In this document: piece by piece, positions 25,860 to 35,341 of the stretch | How the letters are laid out: the number at the start of each line of letters is the position of its first letter | How positions within the stretch are numbered: the first letter of the stretch is position 1 | Assembly (NCBI GenBank): GCA_964585545.1 | Contig: CAZPDT010000003.1 | Location: 62,001-126,000, forward strand | Direction: 5' to 3' | From: Brumimicrobium sp964585545 | Lineage (GTDB): Bacteria > Bacteroidota > Bacteroidia > Flavobacteriales_D > Crocinitomicaceae | Length of the DNA stretch: 64,000 nucleotides | Translations under genes and position numbers: made by a program | Notes under the pieces: generated by a model | The model's input: only the letters and a program-made list of their open reading frames with translations | What the model was told of the DNA's origin: nothing | Databases searched by the model: none

Positions 25860-25878
25860 AAAGTAGATCCTACTTTTT
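25860..25878 (+). terminator. Short terminator-like hairpin
   Basis: AAAGTAG-ATC-CTACTTT with two further T residues, 3 nt after the transposase scar. The stem is only 7 bp and weak. Confidence 0.45.
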
Positions 25879-26096
25879 AACTAAAACTGCACCATCTATT
25901 AGAAAGGATTACTTATTCATTCTTTACTACATCTATTGGTAAAAAAAACTGCCAATGATAGAATTGAAAATTTGGGATTTATAGTATACCCCCCTTTTTT
26001 ATCAACTTCGTTGTAACGAAGAGTTCTTTTCGCTTTTGTCTCGGGAGTTGCGCCGCTCAAGCGGACACACATTCCAAAAACATTTTAACAAATTTA
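25879..26096. other. Non-coding gap before sucD
   Basis: No reading frame of note. It contains a perfect hairpin CTTCGTT-GT-AACGAAG (26006-26021) and a C/T run (ACCCCCCTTTTTT, 25988-26000). Otherwise it is AT-rich with no feature I can name. Confidence 0.5.
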
Positions 26097-26128
26097 CTTG
26101 TCTTTAACCGAGTTTAACGCTACTTTTG
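26097..26128 (+). promoter_or_regulatory. Promoter of sucD
   Basis: CTTG at 26097-26100 (three of four to TTTG), a 20-nt spacer, then a full TACTTTTG at 26121-26128. The predicted start leaves a leader of about 25 nt. Confidence 0.6.
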
Positions 26129-26159
26129 GCAAAATTAAATTAGAAAAAAACGACGAGAG

Positions 26160-27026
26160 ATGAGCGTATTAGTAAATAAAGATTCAAAAGTAATTGTACA
26201 AGGATTTACAGGTAGTGAAGGTACATTCCATGCAGAACAAATGATCAACTTTGGAACCAATGTGGTTGGTGGCGTAACGCCAAAAAAAGGAGGGCAAACT
26301 CATCTTGGAAAGCCTGTATTTAATACTGTTCAAGAAGCTGTTGACAAAACAGGCGCTGATGTTTCAATCATTTTTGTGCCGCCTGCCTTTGCCGCAGATG
26401 CAATTATGGAAGCAGCGAATGCAGGAATAAAGGTTGTTATTTGTATTACTGAAGGAATTCCTGTTCGCGATATGGTAAAAGCCAAAGAGTACATCTCTGG
26501 ATATGATTGTACGCTTATTGGTCCAAATTGCCCTGGTGTTATTACTGCTGGAGAAGCAAAAGTAGGAATTATGCCTGGTTTTGTATTTAAAAAAGGAAAA
26601 GTAGGAATCGTTTCTAAATCAGGAACTTTAACTTATGAAGCTGCTGATCAAGTTGTAAAAGCAGGGTTAGGAATAACAACAGCTATAGGAATTGGTGGTG
26701 ACCCAATTATTGGTACAACGACTCAAAAAGCTATTGAGTTGCTAATGAACGATCCGGAGACAGAAGGCATTGTAATGATTGGTGAAATTGGTGGTAATCT
26801 TGAAGCCAATGCTGGTAAATGGATTAAAGAACACGGTACAAAACCCGTTGTTGGATTTATTGCAGGTGAAACAGCTCCAGCAGGTAGAACAATGGGACAC
26901 GCAGGTGCAATTGTAGGTGGAGCTGATGATACTGCTCAAGCTAAAAAGAAAATTTTAAGAGATTGTGGAGTTCATGTTGTTGATTCTCCAGCTAAGATTG
27001 GTGAAAAAATGGCGGAACTGCTTTAA
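26160..27026 (+). CDS. sucD: Succinate-CoA ligase, alpha subunit
   Basis: The 288-residue alpha subunit of succinyl-CoA synthetase (TCA cycle), which carries the CoA site and the phosphorylated His. Motifs: the CoA-binding Rossmann start VIVQGFTGSEGTFHAEQM, VFNTVQEAV, FVPPAFAADAI, GPNCPGVI, KVGIVSKSGTLTYE, and the phospho-His247 in GRTMGHAGAIVGG. Full family length. The beta subunit (sucC) is not adjacent, as is common in Bacteroidota. It has its own promoter and terminator, so it is a single-gene unit. Confidence 0.96.
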   Translation: MSVLVNKDSKVIVQGFTGSEGTFHAEQMINFGTNVVGGVTPKKGGQTHLGKPVFNTVQEAVDKTGADVSIIFVPPAFAADAIMEAANAGIKVVICITEGIPVRDMVKAKEYISGYDCTLIGPNCPGVITAGEAKVGIMPGFVFKKGKVGIVSKSGTLTYEAADQVVKAGLGITTAIGIGGDPIIGTTTQKAIELLMNDPETEGIVMIGEIGGNLEANAGKWIKEHGTKPVVGFIAGETAPAGRTMGHAGAIVGGADDTAQAKKKILRDCGVHVVDSPAKIGEKMAELL

Positions 27027-27052
27027 TTCATCCTGCTCATATAATTGAAATT

Positions 27053-27082
27053 AGAGGTCCTTATTTAATGACCTCTTTTTTT
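27053..27082 (+). terminator. Terminator after sucD
   Basis: AGAGGTC / GACCTCT stem with a 10-nt loop followed by a T run, 26 nt after the sucD stop. Confidence 0.85.
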
Positions 27083-27154
27083 GTGCTTTATGAACATATT
27101 TAAATCAAACTTATAACCGTTCTTATTTTATTTTTATTTTTACAAAAAAGAATC

Positions 27155-28072
27155 ATGCTAAGTGCGCTTGCATATTATTGTTTGATTTATCCTTCATCCC
27201 TGATGCCTATGAGGGTGATGTATTTATTTACCGACTTCTTTTATTTGTTACTTATTTCTGTAATCCCTTACCGCAGAAAAGTTGTCCGCAGAAACATTGA
27301 CCTGTCATTCCCACAGAAAACAAAAAAAGAAAAACGAAAAATTGAAAGAAAGTTTTACCGTCACCTGACAGATTTACTCGCAGAAGGCGCAAAAAATCTA
27401 AGCATTTCAAAACAACAGTTGCTTAAACGTTTCCAAGTAGAAAACCCCGAAGTTGTGGAACGCTTATTTCAACAAAACAAAAGTGTTCTTTTAGTATCAG
27501 GTCATTACAACAATTGGGAATGGTTAATCACAGGACAAAACCTCTTGTTTAGTCATCAAGCAGTGGGTATCGGTATGCCCCTGACCAATGGCTTTTGGAA
27601 CAGAAAATTAAACGCCCGAAGGTCAAGGTTTGGCATGAAAGTCATTCATTCAAACATTGTATATGATTTCTTTAATCAAAATAAAGAACCAACTGCAACA
27701 CTGGTTTTAGCAGATCAGTCACCAGGAGACGCAAAAAAATGCTATTGGTTGAACTTTTTGAATCAAAAGACGGGTGTAGTTTTCGGTCCTGAACTTCTGG
27801 CAAACAAATACGACCAAGCGGTAGTTTATTTTAGTATCCACAAGAAAAAAAGAGGACACTATACCATGCGATTAAATGAAATCACTTCTTCTCCTCGAGA
27901 ATTGGAGTATGGTATGATTACAGAACGTTTCAGTCATCTCTTGGAAGAAACAATTCAAAACAAACCAGAAAATTGGATATGGTCCCATAAAAGATGGAAA
28001 AGAAAAGTACCAAAAGACTTAGAATCCCTTCGTAAACAACAAAAAGAATTGTTTCAGAAGAAATTTCGTTAA
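27155..28072 (+). CDS. LpxL/HtrB-type lipid A acyltransferase
   Basis: A 305-residue membrane-bound acyltransferase. One N-terminal membrane segment (about 5-45) is followed by a basic region (YRRKVVRRNIDLSFP), the catalytic HX4E-like motif in SGHYNNWEW, and ADQSPGDAKKCYWLNFLNQK, typical of Bacteroidota LpxL proteins. The C-terminal NWIWSHKRWKR is a family hallmark. These enzymes add secondary acyl chains to the lipid A precursor at the inner membrane. It stands alone; its stop codon forms part of a dispersed-repeat copy. Confidence 0.88.
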   Translation: MLSALAYYCLIYPSSLMPMRVMYLFTDFFYLLLISVIPYRRKVVRRNIDLSFPQKTKKEKRKIERKFYRHLTDLLAEGAKNLSISKQQLLKRFQVENPEVVERLFQQNKSVLLVSGHYNNWEWLITGQNLLFSHQAVGIGMPLTNGFWNRKLNARRSRFGMKVIHSNIVYDFFNQNKEPTATLVLADQSPGDAKKCYWLNFLNQKTGVVFGPELLANKYDQAVVYFSIHKKKRGHYTMRLNEITSSPRELEYGMITERFSHLLEETIQNKPENWIWSHKRWKRKVPKDLESLRKQQKELFQKKFR

Positions 28073-28089
28073 CCCGAGTTATTATTCAA
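28069..28089. repeat. Copy of dispersed TTAACCCG repeat
   Basis: TTAACCCGAGTTATTATTCA at 28069-28088, with the acyltransferase stop codon inside the motif. Confidence 0.6.
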
Positions 28090-28120
28090 TTCTCTAAAAC
28101 TATAATAGGCATTCATGAGA

Positions 28121-28675
28121 TTATTGTTTTTCAAACATACTCATATCACCTGATTTCATTTGGTGGTAACCTTTAGTAAGATAGGCCAATATAATGCGCA
28201 TAGTATCAAATGCCGATTCAGATTCAGCACTAATTTCTTCGCCTTTCAACTTTAAAAGCAATTTCATATATAAAGCTTGGAAACAAACCTCCACAAGGTG
28301 TACAGTGCCCAAATCACTTTTCTTCCGAAATGCTTCTATATTGTCTTCAGCAGCCGACAATAAGTCAAGATATTTCTTGTCTTTTACAACTTCTTCTAAT
28401 GTTTTGTGTAAGTAAATCAATTCCGTCATTACCTCTTGAATCTGATTCAGATGGCCTTTTTTTTCCAAATGCCTAGATTTCATTTCAGAAATTAAATCTT
28501 TATACCATTCGACGGCTTCCTTCTCAAAAGACTCACTCTTTACCTGAGGCTGTATAATCTTCTTTCTAATTTTCTCAATGTCAAACTCATAAGCGCGTAC
28601 CATATCCTCTACTTGATACATGTAAATTACGTATTCAGCAATATTACTTTTTAGTTTCTCTTGCGCTATAAACAT
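28121..28675 (-). CDS. DUF4924-family protein
   Basis: A 184-residue, almost wholly helical cytoplasmic protein. The opening (MFIAQEKLKSNIAEYVIYMY, QVEDMVRAYEFD) and IEAFRKKSD-type helices match the DUF4924 family, common in Bacteroidota and without known function. It lies 27 nt downstream of the OmpH-like gene in the same orientation, so a shared transcript is likely. Confidence 0.75.
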   Translation of the reverse strand: MFIAQEKLKSNIAEYVIYMYQVEDMVRAYEFDIEKIRKKIIQPQVKSESFEKEAVEWYKDLISEMKSRHLEKKGHLNQIQEVMTELIYLHKTLEEVVKDKKYLDLLSAAEDNIEAFRKKSDLGTVHLVEVCFQALYMKLLLKLKGEEISAESESAFDTMRIILAYLTKGYHQMKSGDMSMFEKQ

Positions 28676-28702
28676 ATTTATAAAAATCGAAGTATGGATG
28701 AA

Positions 28703-29413
28703 TTACTGAAGGCCTCCTCCTCTATCCATTGTTTCCAAACCATCCTTTAATGGATCGTCTATATCATCTTTCTTTTTGAGCTCTTCTACTTCATTCTCTA
28801 CTCCCGACTTTAGTTCTTCTTCTCTTTTGTTGAGGAAGCTAATGAATTGTTCAGTTACATCATAAGCATTGTTAATGAAGGTGATTTGTCCACCCTTTTG
28901 ATAGAAAAACAATAAATCAATATTATTTTTATCTGAAAATTCCTTTCCAGACTCTGCTATCTTATTCATTAATGCAATTTGATATTCCATCGATTCCTTT
29001 TGTAGAGCTGCTCCACGTTGTTGTTCAAAAGCCTGAATAGATTGTTGCTTTTGAGCAGCTGTTTTCCGAATATCGTCAAGTTGATACCCTGTTATCTCCC
29101 CGTTGTCCATCCGTTTCTGTATATCTGCTTCATAAGCTTGGTAAGCCCTGTACTTCTGCTCCAATTGCTTTTGATAATTGAGTTCTTTGGCTTTAAGCAT
29201 AGAATCTATGTGCTTATAAAATCTAAATTTTGTTGCTACACTATCTTGGTAATAAAAAGCAATTGCTATTCCAGAAGTGTCTTTTGGCCGATTGACAGCT
29301 TCATTTGCAGTTTCACTATCGTCGGATGATATGTTTTCCTGCTTTGTATTGCATGAAGAAATAATAAAGGCAGAGCCTAAGCCCAATAAAATTAGATAAA
29401 AGGAATATTTCAT
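28703..29413 (-). CDS. OmpH/Skp-like lipoprotein
   Basis: A 236-residue lipoprotein (ILLGLGSAFIISSC, lipid Cys21) with an OmpH/Skp-like domain at about 47-210: a short strand (GIAIAFYYQDSV), a long coiled coil (LNYQKQLEQKYRAYQAYEAD to QQSIQAFEQQRG), and the return strand (NIDLLFFYQKGGQITFINNA). Skp proteins are periplasmic chaperones for outer-membrane proteins; being lipid-anchored differs from soluble E. coli Skp. The acidic C-terminal tail is low-complexity. It overlaps the upstream small gene by 4 nt (ATGA), indicating translational coupling. Confidence 0.8.
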   Translation of the reverse strand: MKYSFYLILLGLGSAFIISSCNTKQENISSDDSETANEAVNRPKDTSGIAIAFYYQDSVATKFRFYKHIDSMLKAKELNYQKQLEQKYRAYQAYEADIQKRMDNGEITGYQLDDIRKTAAQKQQSIQAFEQQRGAALQKESMEYQIALMNKIAESGKEFSDKNNIDLLFFYQKGGQITFINNAYDVTEQFISFLNKREEELKSGVENEVEELKKKDDIDDPLKDGLETMDRGGGLQ

Positions 29414-29697
29414 TTTGTTTCTGTTTTTGTTTTTGTTTTTGTTTCGGATGATTGGGTGTTTTTATTTTTAAATGCATCAAACCAATCTTGACGCATATCT
29501 ACAAATCTTTTTAAACAAGTATTTAAAAACTCAGGAGTTATCATTGCTTTTACATCAGCCACTCCCATTACATCTGTTTCTCCAATCTTATAGCTTTGTT
29601 CATACTGATCCAATTCAATCTTAACGGTGAATTTCCCATTGTATGAAAAAACTTGTATTTTAAATCTTTTATGTGGTATTGTGTCTATTACTCTCAT
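29410..29697 (-). CDS. Small conserved protein of unknown function
   Basis: A 95-residue protein with a beta-rich start (FKIQVFSYNGKFTVKIELDQ, YEQSYKIGE) and a helical end (NTCLKRFVDMRQDWFDAFKN). I recognise no named family, but the composition is that of a real cytoplasmic protein. Its last ten residues are a Thr/Lys repeat (TKTKTKTETK) produced by a hexanucleotide repeat. The ATGA overlap with the OmpH-like gene suggests they work or are made together. Confidence 0.65.
   Translation of the reverse strand: MRVIDTIPHKRFKIQVFSYNGKFTVKIELDQYEQSYKIGETDVMGVADVKAMITPEFLNTCLKRFVDMRQDWFDAFKNKNTQSSETKTKTKTETK
29414..29443. repeat. Hexanucleotide tandem repeat in coding sequence
   Basis: Five TTTGTT units (one with a C substitution), read on the minus strand as Thr-Lys pairs at the end of the small protein. 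The unit length is a multiple of three, so changes in copy number would not shift the frame. Confidence 0.75.
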
Positions 29698-29775
29698 GAC
29701 AAATCAAATTTAATCAATAATTTGAGTACAAAAATATCAAATCAATTAAGATTGGCAATATAGATTATAACTTTT

Positions 29776-29950
29776 AACCCTTATTGTCTATTACCCCTTG
29801 TCTTGGAATGTGGGTTCATTCAATGTTAATTGGGACTTACTGCACTAATAGTAAGTAGTAAGGTATCACAGACAAGGTTTAAAGAAGCTAAGAAAACTTC
29901 CTTAATCCTGAAAACTATTCAGAATGAAAAGCTATGAATAATTCGGGTTA
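29776..29950. repeat. Possible full-length copy of the dispersed repeat
   Basis: The right end, TATGAATAATTCGGGTTA (29933-29950), is an exact inverse of the consensus. The left end TTAACCCTTATT at 29776 is a weaker inverted match. The 160 nt between have no open frame and contain small inverted pieces (CCTTGTCT / AGACAAGG). The outer limits are uncertain. This fills most of the 268-nt gap between the small protein gene and porV. Confidence 0.5.
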
Positions 29951-29965
29951 CTATGGATTACTTTT

Positions 29966-31237
29966 TTATTCAGGCTTAACTGTGCCTGCATCCGCAGCAT
30001 TTTGATAACCAAGATGAAGACGCAAAGTAAATCGAATGGTATTTTGTAAAGGACTGTTCCTTCTTAATGAAGTGAGGTATGAGAAATCAACTCCAAAAAA
30101 CTTATACCTTAAACCAACACCAAAGGTAAGAAATTGACGTCCTCCTTTATTTGGACTTTCAAAGAAGTAACCTGCACGAACAGCAAAAAGATCATTGTAC
30201 CAATATTCTAATCCCGTAGCAATCATTATTTCGGAGAGTTCTTCTTTAAGTTTTGTGTTTTTCACAACTCTATACGAGTCGTCTGCGTTCTGGATATAGT
30301 CTCCATTATCATCTTTCTCCAATGTACCAGGAGCATCATAAAAAGACTGCAACATTCCCTGAACAACACCCACATTAGGGTTTTTACCTGACATTATTTG
30401 TCCTGTATTGCTGTTGATTAAAGGAGAAGTTGGCACCAACAATTTAGATACGTCCAAAGCCCAAGTTAGACTGTTGTACTTATCAAAATCAAAAGTAAGA
30501 GCAGTTCCAATTTTTAGGTTTGTAGGTAAGAAATCTCTGTCATTCTCAATTGTATATGATATTTTATTTCCAATATTGTTTAAAGTAATCCCAAAAGCAA
30601 GTTCTCCAGGCATGTTTCCATAATTGATATCATCATTGTAATATGAAAATGAAACATCTGCTGCGCCAGCCAACCCAGGATTTGTTGCGCCACCGCCAAC
30701 ACTTACATTTGCGGTTAAATTTGAGTAAATGAATTTTCCGTTTAACCCTAGTGAAAAGTTATCATTCAGTTTAAAAGCATAGCCCGCAAGCAGCTCAAAT
30801 TCTGTTGGTTTATGTGTACGTGTTTCATTACCATCTATGTCTGTAAAAGTAATTTCTCCCAAGCTAAAGAAACGCAGGGAGGCACCAATAGAGTTGCGTT
30901 CATTAAGACGATAGTACCCTGCTAAGTGCGACAAATTAATGTCCGATGCAAGGTTTCTTAACCAAGGTGTATAAGACAAAGAAATTTCTGATTTGTCTTC
31001 CGAAAACGACAACATAGAAGTATTCCAAAAAAACGAACTTGAAGAAGGACTTAAAGCAGTACCGGTATTTCCCATTGCTCCAGACCTTGAATCAGGAGTA
31101 ATCTGTAGAAAAGGCACAGCTGTCGTAATCGTATTTAATTGTAGGTCAGAGGGCTTTGTTTTGCTATTCCCTGTTTGACCAAACACAGATATTGTGAGTA
31201 AAAAACCAAATCCTGTGAGTATAGTATGCTTTATCAT
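29966..31237 (-). CDS. porV: T9SS outer-membrane protein PorV
   Basis: PorV (LptO) is the outer-membrane barrel that shuttles T9SS cargo from the translocon to the PorU attachment complex. The 423-residue product has a signal peptide (MIKHTILTGFGFLLTISVFG) and the family's conserved start of the mature part (VPFLQITPDSRSGAMGNTGT), then FFWNTSMLSF, LSYTPWLRNL, and a FadL-like series of aromatic strands to the C-terminal FFGVDFSYL. I start at ATG 31237; the longer frame from 31270 would put 11 polar residues before the signal peptide. It lies downstream of porU on the same strand. Confidence 0.92.
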   Translation of the reverse strand: MIKHTILTGFGFLLTISVFGQTGNSKTKPSDLQLNTITTAVPFLQITPDSRSGAMGNTGTALSPSSSSFFWNTSMLSFSEDKSEISLSYTPWLRNLASDINLSHLAGYYRLNERNSIGASLRFFSLGEITFTDIDGNETRTHKPTEFELLAGYAFKLNDNFSLGLNGKFIYSNLTANVSVGGGATNPGLAGAADVSFSYYNDDINYGNMPGELAFGITLNNIGNKISYTIENDRDFLPTNLKIGTALTFDFDKYNSLTWALDVSKLLVPTSPLINSNTGQIMSGKNPNVGVVQGMLQSFYDAPGTLEKDDNGDYIQNADDSYRVVKNTKLKEELSEIMIATGLEYWYNDLFAVRAGYFFESPNKGGRQFLTFGVGLRYKFFGVDFSYLTSLRRNSPLQNTIRFTLRLHLGYQNAADAGTVKPE

Positions 31238-31317
31238 GGATGTTTTGATGTTCAATTTTATAAATTCCAAAAGTTGTATTTTTTTGTTTAATAACTTTTC
31301 TAATTAATCCAAGTTTA

Positions 31318-31325
31318 CAAATATA
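31318..31325 (-). promoter_or_regulatory. Candidate -7 box for porV
   Basis: Minus strand TATATTTG, a full -7 match, in the 115-nt gap between porU and porV. No TTTG at the -33 distance, so porV may also be read through from porU. Confidence 0.35.
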
Positions 31326-31352
31326 CGTAAACCTGAAAGTTTTATTGTATAA

Positions 31353-34300
31353 TTATTTTAAAAGATATAATTTTTGCATCTCTTGTGCCTTGCCTCCATC
31401 AGGATTTTTAACAGTAATTCGATACACATACACCCCTCTTGCCAACTGATCTCCGAAGTCATCTCTTCCATCCCATGGAATACCTTCTGCTCTAAAACCA
31501 TTGGTTTGGACGGTTCTATTGATTGTCTTCACCAGCTTACCAGTAACAGTAAAAACCTGAATTTGTGTTTGTAATGCTGTGCAGGTTTGATTGTGTTCAA
31601 AAAAGAATTTTGTTTGGGTTGTAAATGGATTGGGATAATTCAGAACATGATCTAAGGCCATTTCTTGTTTTCTTTGTACTGTAAATTCAATCCTCTTCTC
31701 ACTTGAATTATTATTGACATCCCAAGCCTTAAAGGTTAATGTATGTCTGCCTGGAGATAGCTTTTTTAATTGATAACTCAACTTACCACTCTTATAGGTG
31801 TCTAAATCAGATTCATAAAATGCATTCAAGACTATTGCATCGCTTGTATTATCATCAATAATCATTGTGATGTCGTGACCAATTCCATTGCCTACAGTAT
31901 TGATACCACTTTCATCGTATAGTTTTGCTTTTAAGATCGGTGTTTCATCTGTTATTCCTCCATTAACAAAGTTCTCATTGTTGAGATACAATTCAATATC
32001 AGGACCTTGCTGGTCATTCAATCCATTTGTGTCTATTCCTCCAATAACAAAGTCTGTGGAAAACCCTCCAGCATCAATACTGTTATCGCTCCAAGAATAT
32101 AAGCTCGCTTTCCCTTTTCCGTAAGAGTAATCTATATCTTTTGGAACAATAAATTCAAATTCAAAGATACCATTGGTTACGGACGCTTTACCTTTAAACA
32201 GAACACTTTCTTGTTTCTCGAACTCAATCTCTGGTGAGTCTGGATCTTGCGCTAAAGTTTTGCTCTTTTGTGGCTTATCATAAATAGAAGGTTGCAAAAC
32301 ACCATTAAATCCGGTCAGTGTATTTCCTGACAGGTCTTCAACGTGTCCCTTCATTCGTACCCTAGACAATGCTCGAAGTGTATCATTTTCTATATTGACA
32401 TCTACATTGTTCACACTGTCTAAAACAATCTTCTGTGTGGGTAACGCTATCTGTAAAGCAGGGTCTCCCAACAAAATAAAACTTCTCTTATTGTTCGAAC
32501 CTCCAACTTGATTTTTAGTTTCTACAATAATTTCACCAAATGTTTTTGGCTGACCACTCGGTGTACGAACAAACACTTTCTTAAAGAACTCTTCAGTTAC
32601 TACAGAATTAACAGAAATGAGAATAGCTCTTGATGTTGTCATTAAAGCTATTGCTCCTCCAATTTCATTTAGGGCCATCCATTCACCAACATTAACCCTC
32701 TCATTGTCGTCAAATTGAGCAAAATCACAGGTGGCAGAAACAAACAATGTCAATTTATCAATATTGGTAAGATCTTTCATCATACCCACAGTAATAATAC
32801 GTTCTTGCGCAGCCCCTGTTGGTCCTCCATGTCCAACATAACATGTTACTAAAGACCCAGCCTCGATACTCCGTTCTATATCATCATTTACTTCAGGATA
32901 TCTTTGTCCTCCAGCCGTAGTAATTTGTTGGTAAGCATCAGAATAGATCTTTTTAACATTCATCTCAGGGTGAGCTGAATCAACATAGGAAGCGGCTGGG
33001 TCGAGATCATTAGAAACAAAATAACCATTTTGCTCATCATCAGCAATTACTGTATATCTAAGGCGCCAATCACCAAAAGTTGAAATGTAGCCATCTTCTC
33101 CGCAAGCCAAATCATTTGAAGCATATAAAGAAGAGCCATTCTTCATATATAACTCAATCTTATTCACTAAATTAACAGCATCTTCATTTGTTGTTGCTAC
33201 AAGTCTACCTACAGCAATATTTAACAAGTCCAATGGAGAAAATTCATCACCATCATCAAGAAAACCAAAATAATCATCGGAAACAACCGAAGTGGTATAC
33301 ATTTCCGATTCTACACTCTCATAGGTTACAACCATATTGTTATTATTGGAAATTCGATTTAATGGATCATAAGTTCCATCTCCAAATAACAATAAGTATT
33401 TAGGCTCTTTATTGGGGTCGCCTGCAGCACGATCATAAAACATTTTCGCAAAAGTCCTTATTGCTGTAGGGTCCTGCGTCCCTCCTGAAAATTCATTATA
33501 AACTTGGTTGGTTGTCACAACATGTACTGTTAAGCCCTTATTTCTGTGAAGATCGGCCAAACGATTGGCTTGTGATAAAAAGCGCGGATGAGTGACAATT
33601 AAATAATCCGCTTGACTCAACCCGTGGAGATTTTGATAATTTACTTTGCCCTCATATTTTGGGGCAGAAAAACTTGAGCCTTGAAATGAAATAAAACGCC
33701 TTAAAGTATCGGTAGCTACCTTAAAGGAAAATGTACCGCCATTATTTATTCCATTAACCAAACGCGGAGTTGTAGGGTTTGTAGTCTCCCAAACCACACC
33801 ATTTGCCGGGAAATTACTAATTTGAAATTCAGCTATATTGCCCGTCCCAACGGACTGCATATCCTGAAACTCCATTTCATTAAAATACTTTAAATAACTT
33901 CGTGCGTTCACTTCAATAAAATCAAGATATCCTACATTCGAAGGTGTTAATCGACTAAAGGTGAGTTGTATTGAAAAAGTACTTGATGTGGGGCTAAAAT
34001 CTCCTGGCTGCGTAACAAATCCACTTCGTGAATAACTATCTTTAGAGGATGAAGCCAGATATGCTTTCCCTATTGAAGTTCCTTTATAGCGTGCCTCAAA
34101 ATTAGTTAAACCAGAACCACCGGGAGGAATGGAACTTCCATCATTAGAAGCCATATAAGCTCTTACCCGAGCCGCTCCCGAAGGATTTAAATTGGGAATA
34201 TTGAAAGAGAAGTTTTGTGTAAGATGGGCGTCAAACACCTCTCCATACCAACGTTGTCCAGATTTTAAAAGGTTTCTTTCATTCTTTTCATGAATGGTAT

Positions 34301-35228
34301 AGGAATCGTAATCCGTTACCGTAGTAGTTGCAGGCTGGTTGGAAGTAAAAGCATTTTGAATTCTGGCAGGTGTCTCATTGGAATTGATATTGATAAAATA
34401 AGTAGATATCGTTGAATAATTATTTAATATCCTCTCAAAATGATCGTTCTTCTGCATCCATTTATTTGGTCCTTTAGCATAAAACAAAACATAATCTCCT
34501 TGATCAAAAGAACCATCTCCACCATCAACCATTAAAATGTCATTCTTTAATAAATCATCGGGACGGTAATCACTATTTAATTCTGGCAACCGTCCAAAAG
34601 AATTTCCATATACATTAAGATGATCTGGAATTAAATGATCTACATCAACGCCAATGGATTTTAAAAAACTATAATCGAGTTTATAAATTCCATTGTTTTT
34701 AACAGAAATCTTATACCAATCACCACTTCCTGTATTTAAAACTGATTCCGCAGCATAAGCACCTGCCTTAGCCATGTATTCATTATTTACATTTTTCCTG
34801 AAGGAAATCGACAAAATTTTCCTGACTTCACCATTTACTTTAACAAAAGGCAATAGAGAAAGTACCGCGGTAGGTTGGCTTGATTTCATACCGTTTTTAA
34901 CCAGATATTCAGGTGAAGTAGGTACTGATATCATACTTAGACTTAAAAAACCTTTCGTCACTTTATCAATAGGAGCAGTTTGAAAGGTAAGTAAATCCAA
35001 CTTCCATTTCTCGGCTCTGCTGTTCCGCTGAAAGGCTTTTAAAAACAGAAACTCACTTTCACTCACGAAAGCTCCTTCCAATACGGGAAATTCAAATTTA
35101 TCAGTTGGCGACTCCATAACCCCAGCTGTATTTCCCCATTCAAGATCTATTTTAATTTCTTCCTGACCAAAACCAATGGAAGACAATAAAAATAAATTTA
35201 AAATAAGTAGAAAGGATTTGTTTTTCAT
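31353..35228 (-). CDS. porU: T9SS C25 signal peptidase PorU
   Basis: PorU is the gingipain-like (C25) cysteine protease that removes the C-terminal sorting domain of T9SS cargo and links it to lipopolysaccharide. It has a signal peptide (SFLLILNLFLLSSIGFGQ), an N-terminal region with type IX gingipain-like repeats (SGDWYKISVKNNGIYKLDYS), the C25 domain with catalytic His800 (CYVGHGGPTG) and Cys834 (SATCDFAQFDD), Ig-like domains, and its own C-terminal sorting domain (LNYPNPFTTQTKFFFEHNQ, RGVYVYRITVKNPDGG). The length of 1291 residues from ATG 35228 is normal. ATG 35243 is also possible; the frame start at 35279 is too far upstream. It diverges from porP/sprF. Confidence 0.94.
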   Translation of the reverse strand: MKNKSFLLILNLFLLSSIGFGQEEIKIDLEWGNTAGVMESPTDKFEFPVLEGAFVSESEFLFLKAFQRNSRAEKWKLDLLTFQTAPIDKVTKGFLSLSMISVPTSPEYLVKNGMKSSQPTAVLSLLPFVKVNGEVRKILSISFRKNVNNEYMAKAGAYAAESVLNTGSGDWYKISVKNNGIYKLDYSFLKSIGVDVDHLIPDHLNVYGNSFGRLPELNSDYRPDDLLKNDILMVDGGDGSFDQGDYVLFYAKGPNKWMQKNDHFERILNNYSTISTYFININSNETPARIQNAFTSNQPATTTVTDYDSYTIHEKNERNLLKSGQRWYGEVFDAHLTQNFSFNIPNLNPSGAARVRAYMASNDGSSIPPGGSGLTNFEARYKGTSIGKAYLASSSKDSYSRSGFVTQPGDFSPTSSTFSIQLTFSRLTPSNVGYLDFIEVNARSYLKYFNEMEFQDMQSVGTGNIAEFQISNFPANGVVWETTNPTTPRLVNGINNGGTFSFKVATDTLRRFISFQGSSFSAPKYEGKVNYQNLHGLSQADYLIVTHPRFLSQANRLADLHRNKGLTVHVVTTNQVYNEFSGGTQDPTAIRTFAKMFYDRAAGDPNKEPKYLLLFGDGTYDPLNRISNNNNMVVTYESVESEMYTTSVVSDDYFGFLDDGDEFSPLDLLNIAVGRLVATTNEDAVNLVNKIELYMKNGSSLYASNDLACGEDGYISTFGDWRLRYTVIADDEQNGYFVSNDLDPAASYVDSAHPEMNVKKIYSDAYQQITTAGGQRYPEVNDDIERSIEAGSLVTCYVGHGGPTGAAQERIITVGMMKDLTNIDKLTLFVSATCDFAQFDDNERVNVGEWMALNEIGGAIALMTTSRAILISVNSVVTEEFFKKVFVRTPSGQPKTFGEIIVETKNQVGGSNNKRSFILLGDPALQIALPTQKIVLDSVNNVDVNIENDTLRALSRVRMKGHVEDLSGNTLTGFNGVLQPSIYDKPQKSKTLAQDPDSPEIEFEKQESVLFKGKASVTNGIFEFEFIVPKDIDYSYGKGKASLYSWSDNSIDAGGFSTDFVIGGIDTNGLNDQQGPDIELYLNNENFVNGGITDETPILKAKLYDESGINTVGNGIGHDITMIIDDNTSDAIVLNAFYESDLDTYKSGKLSYQLKKLSPGRHTLTFKAWDVNNNSSEKRIEFTVQRKQEMALDHVLNYPNPFTTQTKFFFEHNQTCTALQTQIQVFTVTGKLVKTINRTVQTNGFRAEGIPWDGRDDFGDQLARGVYVYRITVKNPDGGKAQEMQKLYLLK

Positions 35229-35341
35229 TGTTCTATTTTTCATTTTTGTTTTACTACTTGATATAAAAAGTAAATTCACCTCAATATAACCAATAGGAGA
35301 AACGCAATTTAAATTAACATATTTTAAAAGAACTGCTTTTT

